A stretch of 64,000 bases of DNA from Saxidomus purpurata (Eukaryota > Mollusca > Bivalvia > Venerida > Veneridae), in contig JAFMSR010000003.1 in assembly GCA_022818135.1 (NCBI GenBank), forward strand, positions 33,651,997 through 33,715,996, read 5' to 3'. The notes below the pieces were generated by a model. The model was given only the letters and a program-made list of their open reading frames with translations. It ran no database searches and had not been told where the DNA came from. Shown here piece after piece: positions 11,859 through 24,442 of the stretch; the first letter of the stretch is position 1; each line of letters begins with the position of its first letter. Both the position numbers and the translations under genes were made by a program.

Positions 11859-12151
11859 ACACATTTTGTGTTTCAGAAGGCTCCCGGGCAGTACACTGCT
11901 TATTCCGGTACCGAAACGCTAGCCAATAATCAATGACGCTAGATGTCCGGCCCCGGACAACACCTCGTTGAATACAAAAGTTGATCTTCGTACTGTCCAG
12001 AAACCTTGACATAACGTGTTCTGTTTTTTCTTTTTTTGCAACATGATTTATTATAAATAACTATAATATAAAAAAATATACACATTTTGTGTTTCAGAAG
12101 GCTCCCGGGCAGTACACTGCTTATTCCGGTACCGAAACGCTAGCCAATAAT
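11859..12151. repeat. 72-bp perfect direct repeats inside an A-only insertion
   Basis: 11859-11930 and 12080-12151 are identical over 72 bp and separated by 149 bp. The pair lies in a segment absent from block B. It could be a recent local duplication or the ends of a short unclassified element. It is too short and TG..CA-free to be called an LTR pair. Confidence 0.65.
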
Positions 12152-14101
12152 TTGCAGATTCTGATTGGTCACATTATAACGAAGTTGGTTAGCAACGCGT
12201 CCATACCAACGGAAGTTCAAATCAAAAGTATACGACTACGTCGAAAAAAATCAAATTAAGATACCGGTACATCCATGGTCATAACCAACCGGTCTACTAA
12301 GCTCGAGGATCCAATGCCAATTGACAAGAAACCATTTGGTATACTGACAGCACACGGATATATGAAACGCAATGTTCTGCAATGTTTTTTTATGCAGGAG
12401 GTGGGGGAGGTGATTATTCGTGTACATTTAAATGGTACTTCCAGCAGAGTTCAGCTACAAGCCCTAGGAGGTGGGATTCCCTGACACATAAATACAACAG
12501 CCTGCATACTGACTTACAAGCAACAGTTAATCTAGTTTTGACAAAGTTACATAGCACCGATGTTGTTGACTGTGGATTATCATTAGTCCGCGATTCATAA
12601 TGTGACGAAGTGCAGACTTGTTTATTTAACAATTGTTTCAATCTGCTTAATTGATGTTTCAGTTCCATTGGATGATTAAGATAGATTTGACTTCTGAAAT
12701 ACTTTTATCTGAAATAAACTTTAGAACTCTTTAATGAGGGTAGTTATGCTGTTATTATTTTTGGATTCTCAACGGGGAATAAGAAATACAATTTACTGTG
12801 ATTCCAAATTTTCCTGATTGTTTTGATAAAAAAAAACATAATATAAAGAGAAAATTTGTTTGTTTCAATGAAATATCGATTTTATTTCTCGTGGGTACGC
12901 CTATCGTGAAAATGTTAGTTTTTTAAATATGATAACTATTTCACTGAAACAAACATATAGTTTCTATGTAAGCGTTTAGATGAAGTGAACAGTTTTATTG
13001 GTCGGACAGTATAAAACACCGGTATCGGTCAAACATGCCGTTATCTTCCGGTATCGAATAAAGTAGATCTATTATGTTACCAAAGACGTTTTAAAATTTA
13101 TAATCACACAACAGTATGTTTTTAAATGGAAGTATCAGAGTACAGTCACTGAACAAAATAAAATATATTTACTCGATTGTTGAGTGTAGTGTGAAAATAT
13201 AAATTTTCTTTTAGATAGAATTTGTAATATGTGAACCAGTTTTGCTCATATTACAAACAAAATGGAAGCTGTCAAAAGGTAAACTTAAATTAAAATGAAC
13301 TTGTTGAAAACACTGTTCTAAGGCCCGCGATGATACTTTCTTGTTATAATACTAGATTATTTCGCTATCGATAAAAAGGCAGAGCTAAAGCCACAAGGTG
13401 TGCCTCTCCAATTGCTTGGGATTTCCTTTCCGGTGATATAGGAAAACTGGCGAAGATGCAATCGGATATACATGATAAGTCTTGGGACAATCTTTCACGT
13501 AAGATATTTTTGCACAATCAACCATCGTGTATAACACATATCTGGCTTTTCTAACGGATGAAAACCATCGTTTCTCTGGAATATTTTGGATTTATTTGTA
13601 CAATAATTCTAGTGTGTCTTTCGCAACGTGCAATTTCCGAGTATGATGATATATACATATATATATATGAATATATTCAAGTAGCAGAGAGCATAATTAT
13701 AAATATATAATGTCAAAAAATGTTTTGCAATTAATATTTTCTATGAAATTATTTATTTTCTAATCAATCGACCATTTCATTCATTTTCCTATGTTATCTT
13801 GGTGTTTTAGCTGCCGGGATCTATTTTCCAGACAAGCTGTGACCTTCTCACGACCATGTATCCTATCAGAAATCAAAGTCACCGCGGAGCTAGACACAAA
13901 AATTGTAACTAGGCATAATGGCAGAGAAAAATGTTCATGAAATGGTAATATGTCCTTTTATATGAGGGCGAAATTAATAGCGTTCATTTGACAACAGAAA
14001 CCGCGACAATCAACATTTGGCGGAAAATGTCAGGAAATAACAAGTTTGTGAAATACTGGAATATTTCTGTCGCATTGTATAACAATATTATATGAACACG
14101 T

Positions 14102-14107
14102 TTTATT
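14102..14107 (-). terminator. Candidate polyadenylation signal, TIMP copy 1
   Basis: AATAAA on the minus strand about 160 nt after the stop codon. The same signal is conserved at 31876-31881 in block B. Confidence 0.5.
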
Positions 14108-14264
14108 TCATCAAAACCCAAACAGTATAATCTTGCATACATACAAGTTTTATTACACAAATGCAGGAATATAAATGTTACCAACATTTAGAACGAAAGA
14201 ATAGTACCGCATAGTACAGATCTGGTTCGTTTCAACTTCTGTCTATGGATGAGATGAAATGAAG

Positions 14265-17200
14265 TTATCCTTGACGTTTGCGGGCTTTTACAGAAAAGAA
14301 AGACTCTATACCCTTCTTCAACCCCCTTTGATTTATTTGTGATAGAAAAGCTCTGAACTTTTCCGTCCTTCCCTTCGTTTTTGCCGCCTGAACGGCTGGG
14401 CCCCTGGCTGTCTGATCATGTTTTCCACTGCTTCTTATCTGAAACATAAATATACATTTTTAGTAACTGTATCTTTACAGTTAAAATAAACTTTCACAAG
14501 CACATTTTTTCAATACATTGTACCGAATGTTGTTTTGAAAAGCCTTTATTGTATTCCGTGCATTTTGTGGAATTTTGACTGTTCTTTTGTCTCCTCCAAT
14601 TACTGATATTACAGGCGATACCGGAAGTATTGTAAATTTTACTACGATTTGTTTCAATCATAAATATGCCAATCCAAGCATATAAAGTGGTATGTTTTGT
14701 GAAAATTACGTGGGAGGAAATTTCAGCAGCCAAAAAAGAAGTTCCAGACATCCGGGGTATAACAATGTGTACAATATGTATATTTATTTAGATGCTTCGT
14801 ATGGCCTTCATGATTAGATTCCTACGCATCTAAACTCCACACAGTGCTATACTACCGGTATATCATTCAAAACTAAAATGTGTTTCCTAATCATCTTTGA
14901 AGTTAATAGTCCCCGCAGAACAATGTGTCGGGCACAACACCGAACACCCCAGATTCAATACAATACTACTTTATTTAGCCATGGTTACATTTGTAACAAC
15001 AGACACAGATAAAACAACATATTCAAGTACATATTGTTCGGTTAACCTCACATCTATACAATACTCGAAACACTAAACGCATTGTTAGCGGGGTCAGTGG
15101 AATTGATATTTCATTGACCTGAACATGCTAATGTTGAGGAGAATCTATGGCTATATTCAGAAACGTTCTTAGACTCAACCTCGACTAAGGAAGGGATCGT
15201 TAGGTCGATCTGATTGGCCAGTAAATTATTAAAGCAATAAATAAACCACATCAAATTAACTTTAATTGATTATTTGACCAATGGACGTCAAGTAACCTCT
15301 TTGGTGGAGGTCGAGTCGGGGAAAGTTTCTTAATATAGCTATAAGCCTTCAAGAATGAAAAGTGTGAAATGCTGGCTTATTATTACTATGGGATGCCATT
15401 CATAAAGTTTTGTGTCACGATGCATATTTTTTTGTTCAATACAATCGAGATAAATGTGCCAGGATTTTTCAACGTTACATACTGTGTTCTATTAAGAAGC
15501 TGACTGTATTTACTTACATGTGGATGGTTTAAGTAATATAATGAGATCAGTTAATTTTTTTGTTACTAAAATGCTTACAAACAAAGAGATAATGAAAGGT
15601 TTGTGATTCTAAAATAACGGTTATAGTTTTTGTACATATTGAAGTGCAGATTGAAGATAAAGTACAAAATGTTCACTAAAAAAATCACATTTTGCGCGTT
15701 TAAACTATATATTATGGAGTTTTTAACATAAAACAGAGTATGTTTTTTATCCCGGTTGTGATTCTTAAAATAACTTATTAGTTAAAAAATTACAGCGCTC
15801 CGATAGCCATAAACCTATCGTAGCTTTATGTCGTATATTGGCCCTGGCTGTGACACTTTTTCTACCCACATGCTTTCCTAAAATTCAAATGAAGTCAGTA
15901 ACTTCATAAAGTGAGTTCTACATAAACACTCTTTGAGGAATCCGAGGTCATTGGAATTTCAGATCCGCAATTATTGGCAGCAAAACTATCTTCGAATTAA
16001 GGTCAGTTAAAATCATATCTCATGAATATTTAAGTTAAGATCAATAAAATCATACCATGTAAATTAGTGTTATATATCTAGAGTGTTTTCTCATAGTGCT
16101 GCACCTTGCCATTTTTATCCCCCGTTGCCCTTAAATTTGTTTTCCACATATTTCAAGTACAGCTTTTGCATCATTTATTTATTATCTCGGAAATGTTCTG
16201 ATTTTGAACTGCTGAACTTCCTCAAACACGCAAAAAGTGCTCCATCCCAAACTAATAAATGTACTTCCTGTCCCGTTTTGGGGGCACCCTGCTATTTTAT
16301 TGTCTAGATATAGCACCATAAATATTCATTGGAATTCAAAGTTTATCTCATAAATTAATGATGGGAACACAGACCATATGTTCTAAATATTCAATATGCA
16401 ATTCAGTTTGTGAGAACTGTACCTTGCCATAGTTTGAGTTGTCAGTTGAGTAGCTACAATCTACATTATTCACTAATTCTTCAGCCTCTTCGAATTTCGA
16501 ATCCCATGATTCATATCCGGTCACATATTGGTGTAGGTCACACAAATACATATCTGAATGAAACATGATATTAAAGTTATGTACAACATGAAAGGAAATT
16601 GTTCTTTTCTTGTAGAATTTCAAACTTTTTCAATAGATTTTTGCAAATTCCTACCTAGATATTTACATGTGTTGATGATTCTATTCTACCTCGATTTATA
16701 TTTACATTTTATGTATAAGCATATCATTTTTGAATAGTTTCACCAAAAACTGTGAACGAGCAGCTTTAATGACATTATACTGTGTCGCATGGTTCCTGCA
16801 TCGTGTAATAGATGCAATGGCTTCAAGCGGTAGAGGGCGAATTTTCGATAATTGATTACAATGAAATACCAGAACATTTTCAGCAAAAAATCACTTCGTC
16901 TATATTTCTAATCTGGTTATACAACGGATAAACCTTTCCATGCGGTATTTTCCAATTAAAAGGTACCTTACAGAATGGTTGCATATTTCTGCATAACATA
17001 ACCAAGAAAATAACATTTAACAATATATCGAATCAAAATAGCCGTTGACTGAAATATTCCGACATAATTATTGACACGCATTTCATGATAACTATCTGGA
17101 TAAGTGTATGCAGAAGCATTTTTCCTGTCATTCCAATGGTGGTTGAAAGATTACCAACTTCCGGTAAAAGTGAGCTAAATACGCGACTGCGCAGAAATAA

Positions 17201-18162
17201 ATTGGTCATGAAGCTGAATGACAGGACATCCATATACAAAATAAAACACTAGCTACTTTTAAATATACATATGTACATTGTTGTGTACATGACATACTTT
17301 TAGCATTCTGGAGCAGTGACAGATTGCTTTGAAACTTCACACCCTACCGTCGGCTATTGGAAAATGATTTCACGTACCTAACACCTTGTTCCCAGTGTTT
17401 GTATCATCGATAATAGATCCCGTCAGGATGTAGGTAGCATCAACCTTAAGCGACAGTCCACACATTGAGCCTGGTCCGTATGAGTTTAGGATATTTGGAA
17501 CAGAGTCGGCGTCAGCGCCATTAGGCCTACAAGATAAATAGCAGCACAATCAAAGATTACAGGGCATCATTTTTTATCATTACATATTATGAAAATAAGT
17601 TTTTCTGCACATTTTCTGTTTTCATGGTTTGTTTCAAAATTGTAAGTTCAAAACCATTAGAATTTATTTGAAAGAACGTGTATATCATTGAAAATGATAC
17701 ACTTACAAACACTTGGGTTTCAAGACAACTGGTGTGTGAAATGCAGTTCAACCGAGTATAATCTACTACATCAATGGTGCCATATTTCTTTGTCGCACCA
17801 ATACACAGCTGGTCTCACAAACAAAACAATCTTTATCTTCCCATTGCAAATATCTTTGTATACAACACTATTTGATACTAATCTATGACAACATCAACCT
17901 GTTTTCAACGATGATATAGTCACCCCACTATGACTTACGTGAACACGTTGTGTATGTTCAATTCGTATCGCACATCGTAAAGGTCGCTGTTGCTATCCGG
18001 GTATGTGATGTCTTTAGTCAGAACCGTTGCATTGATAGCGAAATCAGACTCACATATTCCCTCGTAGGGATCTGGCTGTGCGCACGAGCAGGAATCAACA
18101 ATGGCCACATGATGCGACACAATAGCAATAGCAAAGAAAATATGTAAAAGGAGGTAACCCAT
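14265..18162 (-). CDS. Tissue inhibitor of metalloproteinases (TIMP), copy 1, four coding exons
   Basis: Exons in transcript order are 17939-18162, 17378-17526, 16423-16553 and 14265-14438 on the minus strand. Each is flanked by AG/GT sites and the phases match; together they give 678 nt, or 225 residues. A ~24-residue signal peptide ends before mature Cys1-Ser-Cys3, the TIMP reactive N-terminus. Mature cysteines 1, 3, 13, 73, 105 and 133 fit the three disulfides of the N-TIMP (NTR/OB-fold) domain, and CGLSLKV..YILTG and LCDLHQYV are family motifs. TIMPs are secreted and block metzincin proteases by chelating the active-site zinc through Cys1. The usual C-terminal six-cysteine subdomain is absent and replaced by a 57-residue Lys/Arg-rich tail in exon 4. 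An AG directly upstream of the ATG suggests a 5' untranslated exon. Its paralogue is at 32007-35226. Exon boundaries were derived by hand but are mutually consistent. Confidence 0.9.
14500..14760. repeat. Interspersed repeat in TIMP intron 3
   Basis: Matches 32240-32550 (the paralogous intron) and, in reverse orientation, 47780-47965. Shared pieces include GCGATACCGGAAGT, GTGTGAAAATTA and the end near AGTTCCGGACATC. This indicates a dispersed element that predates the block A/B duplication. Confidence 0.6.
15165..15330. repeat. Possible foldback element in TIMP intron 3
   Basis: TTCTTAGACTCAACCTCGAC on the left and GGTGGAGGTCGAGTCGGGGA on the right are imperfect inverted copies. The same pair is present in block B at about 32950-33120. 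The ends are diverged. Confidence 0.35.
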
Positions 18163-18409
18163 TTCTGAAAGATAAAAAACGTTTAATGAGTTATTATAAC
18201 CATGGTTATGGTCGCGACTTCTGTGAGATTTTACTGTTGGTTATTATGTTGTTTCACTGACATTCATCTAAATAAAACAAGAGCAACGGTCTCACTGCTT
18301 CACCATATCAAGTTTATTCTACCGCTGCTAAGGCTTGGTTTTGAAAACCGACCTACACTGAATATTGCAAACACTGTGCTCTACGGCTATAAAACAATAC
18401 CTCTTTAGA

Positions 18410-19050
18410 GCACTTTTGCTTAAATACTGCATTCTATGAGTGCAACTCACTTTAGGCCATATAGGAAGTCACTGCTATTCTATCACTCGGTAAAAGAAGT
18501 GATGCCAAGGCGCTCATTCATGTCAGCAAGTACCAGTTATTGCCATACTACCCCATGGGAACAAAGCTTAGGGCCCAAATATAGGACCGCCTGAAGAAGG
18601 AGCTTTGTCCATGAATTCAAGAAGCTGACAAAAGGAGCAAGCGCTGCCTTTCTTTGACCACTAACTTCTCCTATAGACCAATCGGAGTCATGGAGGTATG
18701 ACCTGGCAAACATCAGTATCTGCACTACAGTACCTGGTTTCCAATCGGACGTGGGTGATGAAAATATAAAAAAATATCCATGACAAAAGTCATGATCTCA
18801 GAAGATTATCCATCAGACATGGACCCATGAAATCACAGACGGCTCTGCCACAGCTGCTAGATAGTGGTGCTGGTATTTTCATCATGCACTCGACTGGTGG
18901 TTCAGAGACAACAATCATACAAACAGGCTAGCACGGTATCAACTAGAAAGCAGAGGTAGAAACCATCATACAGGCATCGACAATTATTGAAGAGTCAAAA
19001 GAGGACTGTCAACGGGTGGTCATTCAAACAGATGCTCTATCAGTGCCTAA
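18410..19050 (+). pseudogene. Non-LTR retrotransposon RT-end/RNase H remnant, copy A
   Basis: Plus-strand translation gives broken pieces of an RT connection region followed by TDGSATAA, the RNase H-like start, with a stop soon after and the rest lost. The same remnant in block B (35340-36068) keeps more of the RNase H part. It lies just 5' of the TIMP coding exons, on the opposite strand, and predates the block duplication. Confidence 0.65.
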
Positions 19051-19064
19051 CTAACTAACCAACT

Positions 19065-19253
19065 AACGATCTACCACGCTACAGATTATGTCGAACTAAC
19101 GATCTACACGGCTACAGATTATATCGAAGTAACGGTCTACAACGCTACAGATTATGTCGAACTAACGATCTACCGCGCTTCAGATTATGTCGAATTAACG
19201 CTCTACAATGCTACATATAATGTCGAACTAACGATTTAGCATGCTACAGATTA
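19065..19253. repeat. 33-bp minisatellite, about six units
   Basis: Units AACGATCTAC..GCTACAGATTATGTCGAACT start at 19065, 19098, 19131, 19164, 19197 and 19230 (the last is partial). The paralogous array at 36151-36240 has only two full units and a shortened third. Confidence 0.85.
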
Positions 19254-20639
19254 CAAATGTATGTTGAAAATTCAACAACAGAAAATTTTCCTTACAAAAT
19301 AGCGTTGTATTGTCAGAAAATTATTTTGATTCAGTTACTAGTATAGCGATATCGTCAGGCAAGTATTAGAACTGAAAGTGCCATGAATTGCTGGATGTGG
19401 AAAATGTGGTTGACATTTGCATAAAAAATAAAGTAACAAGACAATAAACTCTTCAATAATATAAAATTTGACCAGGGACACTAGACTGGAAGTCATGGTA
19501 GCGACAAATTCATTGACTCAATGGCAGATGGGTTTTCACCATTAGTACCAACTGGAAAGGAAATATTTTTAACCATTTTAATTAAATTGATAAGATGATC
19601 ACTTATTTACAGCATCTAATGCGGACGGTTGATTTAAGGTTGACTCCAATTTTAAGATACAGCAGCAGGCTTACAGGCCAAAATTAAGAATTTTTATTCT
19701 GCAGTCTTATCATTGGTAAACTGACAGCGTGTGAAGCTTAACTGCAATGATTTACCAAAAACTATGTTCTCCTGCAACGATTCGAAAAAAACTGACGAGG
19801 GTACACTAATGACTGAGTGATCTTAATGCTGTAACACGCCAATGCAGAATGGCAAGAAAATAAGAAAATTCAAACAAATTCAAAATGTAAAACAAACTTT
19901 GCTCTGCTAATTGCAAAAACAAAACCGTCATGGAATATACTTTTAATTTGACAATGAAAAGGCAGACAAATTGCACTCCTTCAAAAATGCATTTATAGTA
20001 CTTTTGTACAGAACATGAAAGCATTTGATAGAAGTTGTGAAAAGACTTTAAGTGTAATTTCAATACAAATTATATCATTTAGAAACCAAGTAAAGCTGAA
20101 TATTTTGAATTCGTTTGGACTTTTTATGCAATATCAAGGACTTGGAAATAAACCCTATAATTTTACTGTCGGCATTACAATTTGAACGTCATGTCTCAGC
20201 TCACAAAAAACATTATGAGCGATTAATTTGTTTAATATGAAAGACTAAAAGTAACAAAATTCTCTTACCGCTGTGTTTCCGTGCCACGTATCGTAGGATT
20301 GCGTAAATGCCTAGACCATAACAAAATTTACTTATATATAATAGAAATCGACGGGGGCTGTTAAATAAGTTCGCCCTGCCCAGGTACCCTAGTTTGGTCC
20401 TGGCTGACTTTTATTGAGAAGCGGACGTAAACTACGCTGAGCTTTTCCTGATACTTTTGATAGTTCAAACATATATTTTGTTAATGTGATATAAATGATG
20501 CATTTTTATGTATTAAAGTGATAATGCCGCTCAAACTTACCATCATGATTTTAAATAAGTCATAAATCAGTGAGTTTTACTCCTAATATAATGAGCATTG
20601 TTGTTATGTTAAGTGAACTAAAATGTCGGTTATGCTCAC
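19254..20639. other. Block A flank, no gene recognised
   Basis: Sequence collinear with 36240-38499 except for insertions found only in block B. Only short, non-conserved frames are present; frames open in one block are closed in the other. Confidence 0.5.
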
Positions 20640-20720
20640 CAATCTGCGTGTGACCGACCCCAGCATCTCTCCATTGATGCGGTGAATGTTTGTTTTTGTG
20701 TTTAAAAAGATATTTTTATT
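20640..20720 (-). other. Candidate 5' untranslated exon of TIMP copy 1
   Basis: About 80 bp here are unusually conserved with 38500-38590 and end on the minus strand in CAGATTG followed by a GTGAGC donor. TIMP coding exon 1 has a splice acceptor immediately before its ATG, so an upstream non-coding exon is expected. A short ATG frame here would stop soon after splicing. Inference only. Confidence 0.3.
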
Positions 20721-23096
20721 AGGAGATGCCACCCTCCTTTTTTTAAGTTTGTAATTTTTAATAATGAGCATTGCAAAAGCTTGATCTATTTATATGAAGT
20801 TGTAAAGTAGATCTATTCCGATTGAATATAGAGAAGATATTCTCTTTTTACTATTCATGTCTAAAATTTAAAAAAAAAGAATTATGTTTGATTTTTTTAT
20901 CTATATATGTCTGTCAGCAAGAGGAATAACTCAGAATATCTAATTTATATGTTTTCAAAGAAGCTACTTGCTGTGACTTACTTGATCATTTCTTGAATTG
21001 GCCGTTTTGGAGGATAATATAACTTTGATTATTATATTGTTTTATCTGAAACTCTTCATAATTTTTTTTTATTTATTTACACCCTAAATGTTAAACGAGA
21101 AATTGGAAAATGGTCGGAACACTGCAATGTAAAATTGTGTAACTTGTTAGAAACTTTTATATCAGACTCAACATTGTATGCTTCTAGTATAGTGTATAAA
21201 CTGTAAATGATGACATTTTACCAGATCTCGCCTCATAAAATCGATATCAGTGTAAGTAACGATTGACAACATGTTTACTATAGTAACTACTAATATCTAT
21301 AGTATATCTTGTCTAATAAGGAGGCATACAAACAAAGATAAGCGAATACCGTTGATGATAGTCACAAAAAAGATCCTCGGCTATTTTTGTGACAACCCTT
21401 ACGGGTCAAATTAACAATAATCAGAAGCATGCCAGACAGGCTACAATCTGCATATTTTCAGTACAATGTCTCATATAATTCAATAATTTTGCCACGAAAG
21501 TTATACTGACGGAGCAATGTAATCGTAGTTACTATAAATAAGATTTTGACATTTGAGCAAGTGGGGTATTACTAAATTACAGTAATTTTAAATAAGGGTT
21601 GTCGGAAATGACAACTTTACATCCTGTAAGCTGTATATTTTCGTGCAATAAGTTCACTACATTTCATTTTTATTTAACATATTTCGTAACTATATTGTAG
21701 CACATTTCATATTCGCACACTGAAATATCAATTCTACTAAGCAAATGAGAAACACGACTAGGAGTTTGTCAAAACTGATCTGTCGTTCCCCGTCAACTTT
21801 TGTAAGAATGTACAGCCTCTGTTTAAGCTACTTTATACAGTTGAAATTTGATGTAAGAGTACTTGTTGCTCTGGTATTGCCAAAAAAGATATATTACCGG
21901 TAAACTTTACCTTCATGTCTAATGAAAGCACATGTTATGTAATATATTCAAACGAAAAGTGATATAATTTTGATATTTTCACGAACGCGAAGTGCGACAG
22001 TACATGTGAAAATTGTATAACTTTAAGTAGATATATATTCCATATCGCCTCGAAATAGACAAAGTTTCTTTTTATTTTATGCTATTAGTTACTAGTAATT
22101 TAAAAACAAAAGCTAAATTATGTATATGCACCACTGAAAAAAGTAGTTCTGGTAGACCTATATCACCCACACTGTGACTGATATGATATCTATATAATCA
22201 TACTATTATTTCACTGATAGATAGAGGATATTTGTTCGTTTTGTGTGGATATGGAATATATCTCATCGAGAATAGATACAATTGTAAGAATTTCACGAGC
22301 GCGAATGATAATGTTCCGCATATCAAATGTAGACATGTTGTCCTACGTGATTATTGTTCTCACAATTACGGAACATATCTAGTAGACTGTAAATATTCAT
22401 TTCGTGAAAATGAGGTAATTTAGCATTTATCCAAAGTATTTGCAATTTTGAACATTATACAGCAATAATAATTGTCCTTTTTCAGATACCAAAAACGGAC
22501 ATGGGAAATATGTGCTGTAATGCCTTGGTTTACTGTCTAAGAGCCTATAAAACAAATATGTTGTATGCTTATAGATGAATGACATGTGGACAGAACTCTA
22601 GTGCCAGACACGTTTCATTCCACCTACAACTAATCAAATTACAGTGAGTAATTTGCCATTCTGTCACCCCATCCATTTCATCTTTGAGTCATCTTTATGC
22701 TCTAATCGACTGCGCCTGCGGTAATTTAAAGGCACATAATCACTTCAATTGTAAAATTTCATGCGACACTTATATTACCAACAAAGGTCTCTTAAGGTGC
22801 GAAATTAAGCACTACTTGTACATATGTACAAAAATCACACCTTTTTGGTATTTGAATACCTTCCTATATGATAACTCTGTCGCAGTGGCATTTTTCCGAA
22901 TTACATCTTTCATTCATATCGATTATTCATATGCCTTGCAATATAGTTCGAAAAGATACAAGAACATAATTCAAACTTGTGGCCTGTCTTCAGGATTAGT
23001 TTGATATAGAAATATACTTTTGTCATTTTTAACAAAGAAGTCTATGTTATTTAAGTTTTCATCTTTCCCCAGTGTCGCGGTTGCATGGATATTATT
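20721..23096. other. Distal part of block A, no gene recognised
   Basis: Collinear with 38590-42106, except that 22075-22310 is replaced in block B by a 1.4-kb stretch carrying a MITE and a DNA element. No coding exon was recognised. Confidence 0.5.
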
Positions 23097-23186
23097 CACT
23101 TTACAGTGTACACCATATTGAATACATGATCAATAAGTAATTTATTAAGAAAGGCTAAATAATTTAAATTTTCTTGCCATAATAAA

Positions 23187-23604
23187 AGTGATTATGTTAT
23201 ATTATGCGTATCTTACTGTACATAGTGTATCTTTAGTGAGAAATATTTTCGGTTGCTGTGCATTTAAATGTGTTAAATTAATGATAATGTTGCATTAGTA
23301 TTTGAAATTGATGCTTTAGAAAAAGAAATCGGACTAATAAGATAATAGTTCCTTTCTTCGCAGTGATCTCCATTCTGTTGTTGTTGTTGGAAGAGGAGCA
23401 ACGCCTGCATGCAGTTTTATTTTTAAAAAAGGCTGCTCCTGTCAAAATAGGACAAGTAATATTTGGAAAGTTATTATTTCGTATTGGTGGCAGGAAGAGT
23501 TTGGTGTGTTGGATTAAAAGCTATTATTTCCTCTACCCTTTTTAACACAAACCTATTTCAGCTAGAATTTTACTTGAAAAAGAAAATGCGTATATACTTC
23601 CACT
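23187..23604 (-). mobile_element. TTAA-type MITE, decayed copy 2
   Basis: Its reverse complement aligns with 10918-11338 along the whole length, including GGTTGCTGTGCATTTAAATG and GCATGCAG blocks. The termini are diverged, but TTAA follows the right end at 23605-23608. It sits about 90 bp outside the end of block A. Confidence 0.7.
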
Positions 23605-24205
23605 TTAAATCAGTAATATAAATTTTATATGATAATGAGAACGAGCAACCATCATTTATCAACTTTTAATTTTTGTAAATGTAGCTATGTAGTAACTGAT
23701 TATGAAAAACAGAAGCCAGTCTATCTTTGACAAAGACATCTACTGTGAATACACAGGTCTGACTAGAACCTTGTGGCCACATATCTCACATTCCTGTTCA
23801 ATTGTCTTTAACAATCTAAAATATATTGATATTTCCTGCACTTTTTTTAAAATAAAAAAGTTCGTAAAACTTCAGATAAAATAGCTAAAGGATTCTTTTT
23901 GCACATATGTGGCGAGTAAACCATCACGACATATAAAAGTTTGGCACAATATAACATAGGCACAAATAATGCGGCTTCGAGCGCCATAAATAGTAAAGAA
24001 TACAGGTAAATCCAGAGTTGTTAACTATTCGTATGAACATATCTACAACAGATATCCTTATTAAGGGCCGCGGAAGCGGTCCGCTATATTTAATACGTGG
24101 TGAGTAAATGATGCATGGAAATTTAAGCACTAGACCGAATATATGCGTTTCTCTTCCTTGAAAAACTGAGGTTCTTCCGAGATGAAAACTGTAGACACAG
24201 TCTTT

Positions 24206-24347
24206 TCTAGAAATGCAAGAATTGTCGTTCTTCATTTAGATTTATATAAGGTATCTAGAAACGCAAGAGTTGTCGTTCTTCATATAGATTTATATAATTT
24301 TCTAGAAATGTAAAAGATGTCGTTCTTTATATTAATTTATAAAGTTA
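24206..24347. repeat. Three tandem units of ~48 bp
   Basis: Units beginning TCTAGAAA at 24206, 24254 and 24301, each continuing GC/GTAA(G)A..TGTCGTTCTT and ending in an AT-rich stretch. They are not expanded in the related repeat at 48850-49300. Confidence 0.8.
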
Positions 24348-24370
24348 TTTTTGCTGCGTACATGTAGTCA

Positions 24371-24442
24371 TCGTCGTAGCGTAATTGGATAAGGCGTCTG
24401 AACTGTAATTTTACGCGTGGAGTTCAAATCCCATCCGAACCC
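24371..24442 (+). other. tRNA-like module (A and B box) within repeat
   Basis: GTAGCGTAATTGGATAAGGC resembles an A-box region and GGAGTTCAAATCCCATCC a B-box region, so RNA polymerase III could recognise it. Stems are poor and an anticodon-like GTA is embedded in an unpaired loop. Not a functional tRNA. Confidence 0.5.

Larger units (their letters stand above)
11727..23096. repeat. Segmental duplication block A (TIMP locus copy)
   Basis: Collinear, same-orientation similarity to 30147-42106 runs from TTTGTTAGGTATTTGGATGA to GGTTGCATGGATATTATT. It covers the TIMP gene, its introns and flanks. A-only segments include about 11818-12267, 12640-13013, 15510-15855 and 16560-17045. By eye the aligned non-coding parts are mostly above 85% identical. 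Confidence 0.85.

Noticed and set aside
11859..12151. 72-bp direct repeats as LTRs of a tiny retroelement
   Set aside because: Only 149 bp lie between them; there is no primer-binding site or polypurine tract, and the repeat does not start TG or end CA.
19065..19253. CRISPR array
   Set aside because: The units are directly adjacent without spacers; this is a minisatellite in eukaryotic DNA.
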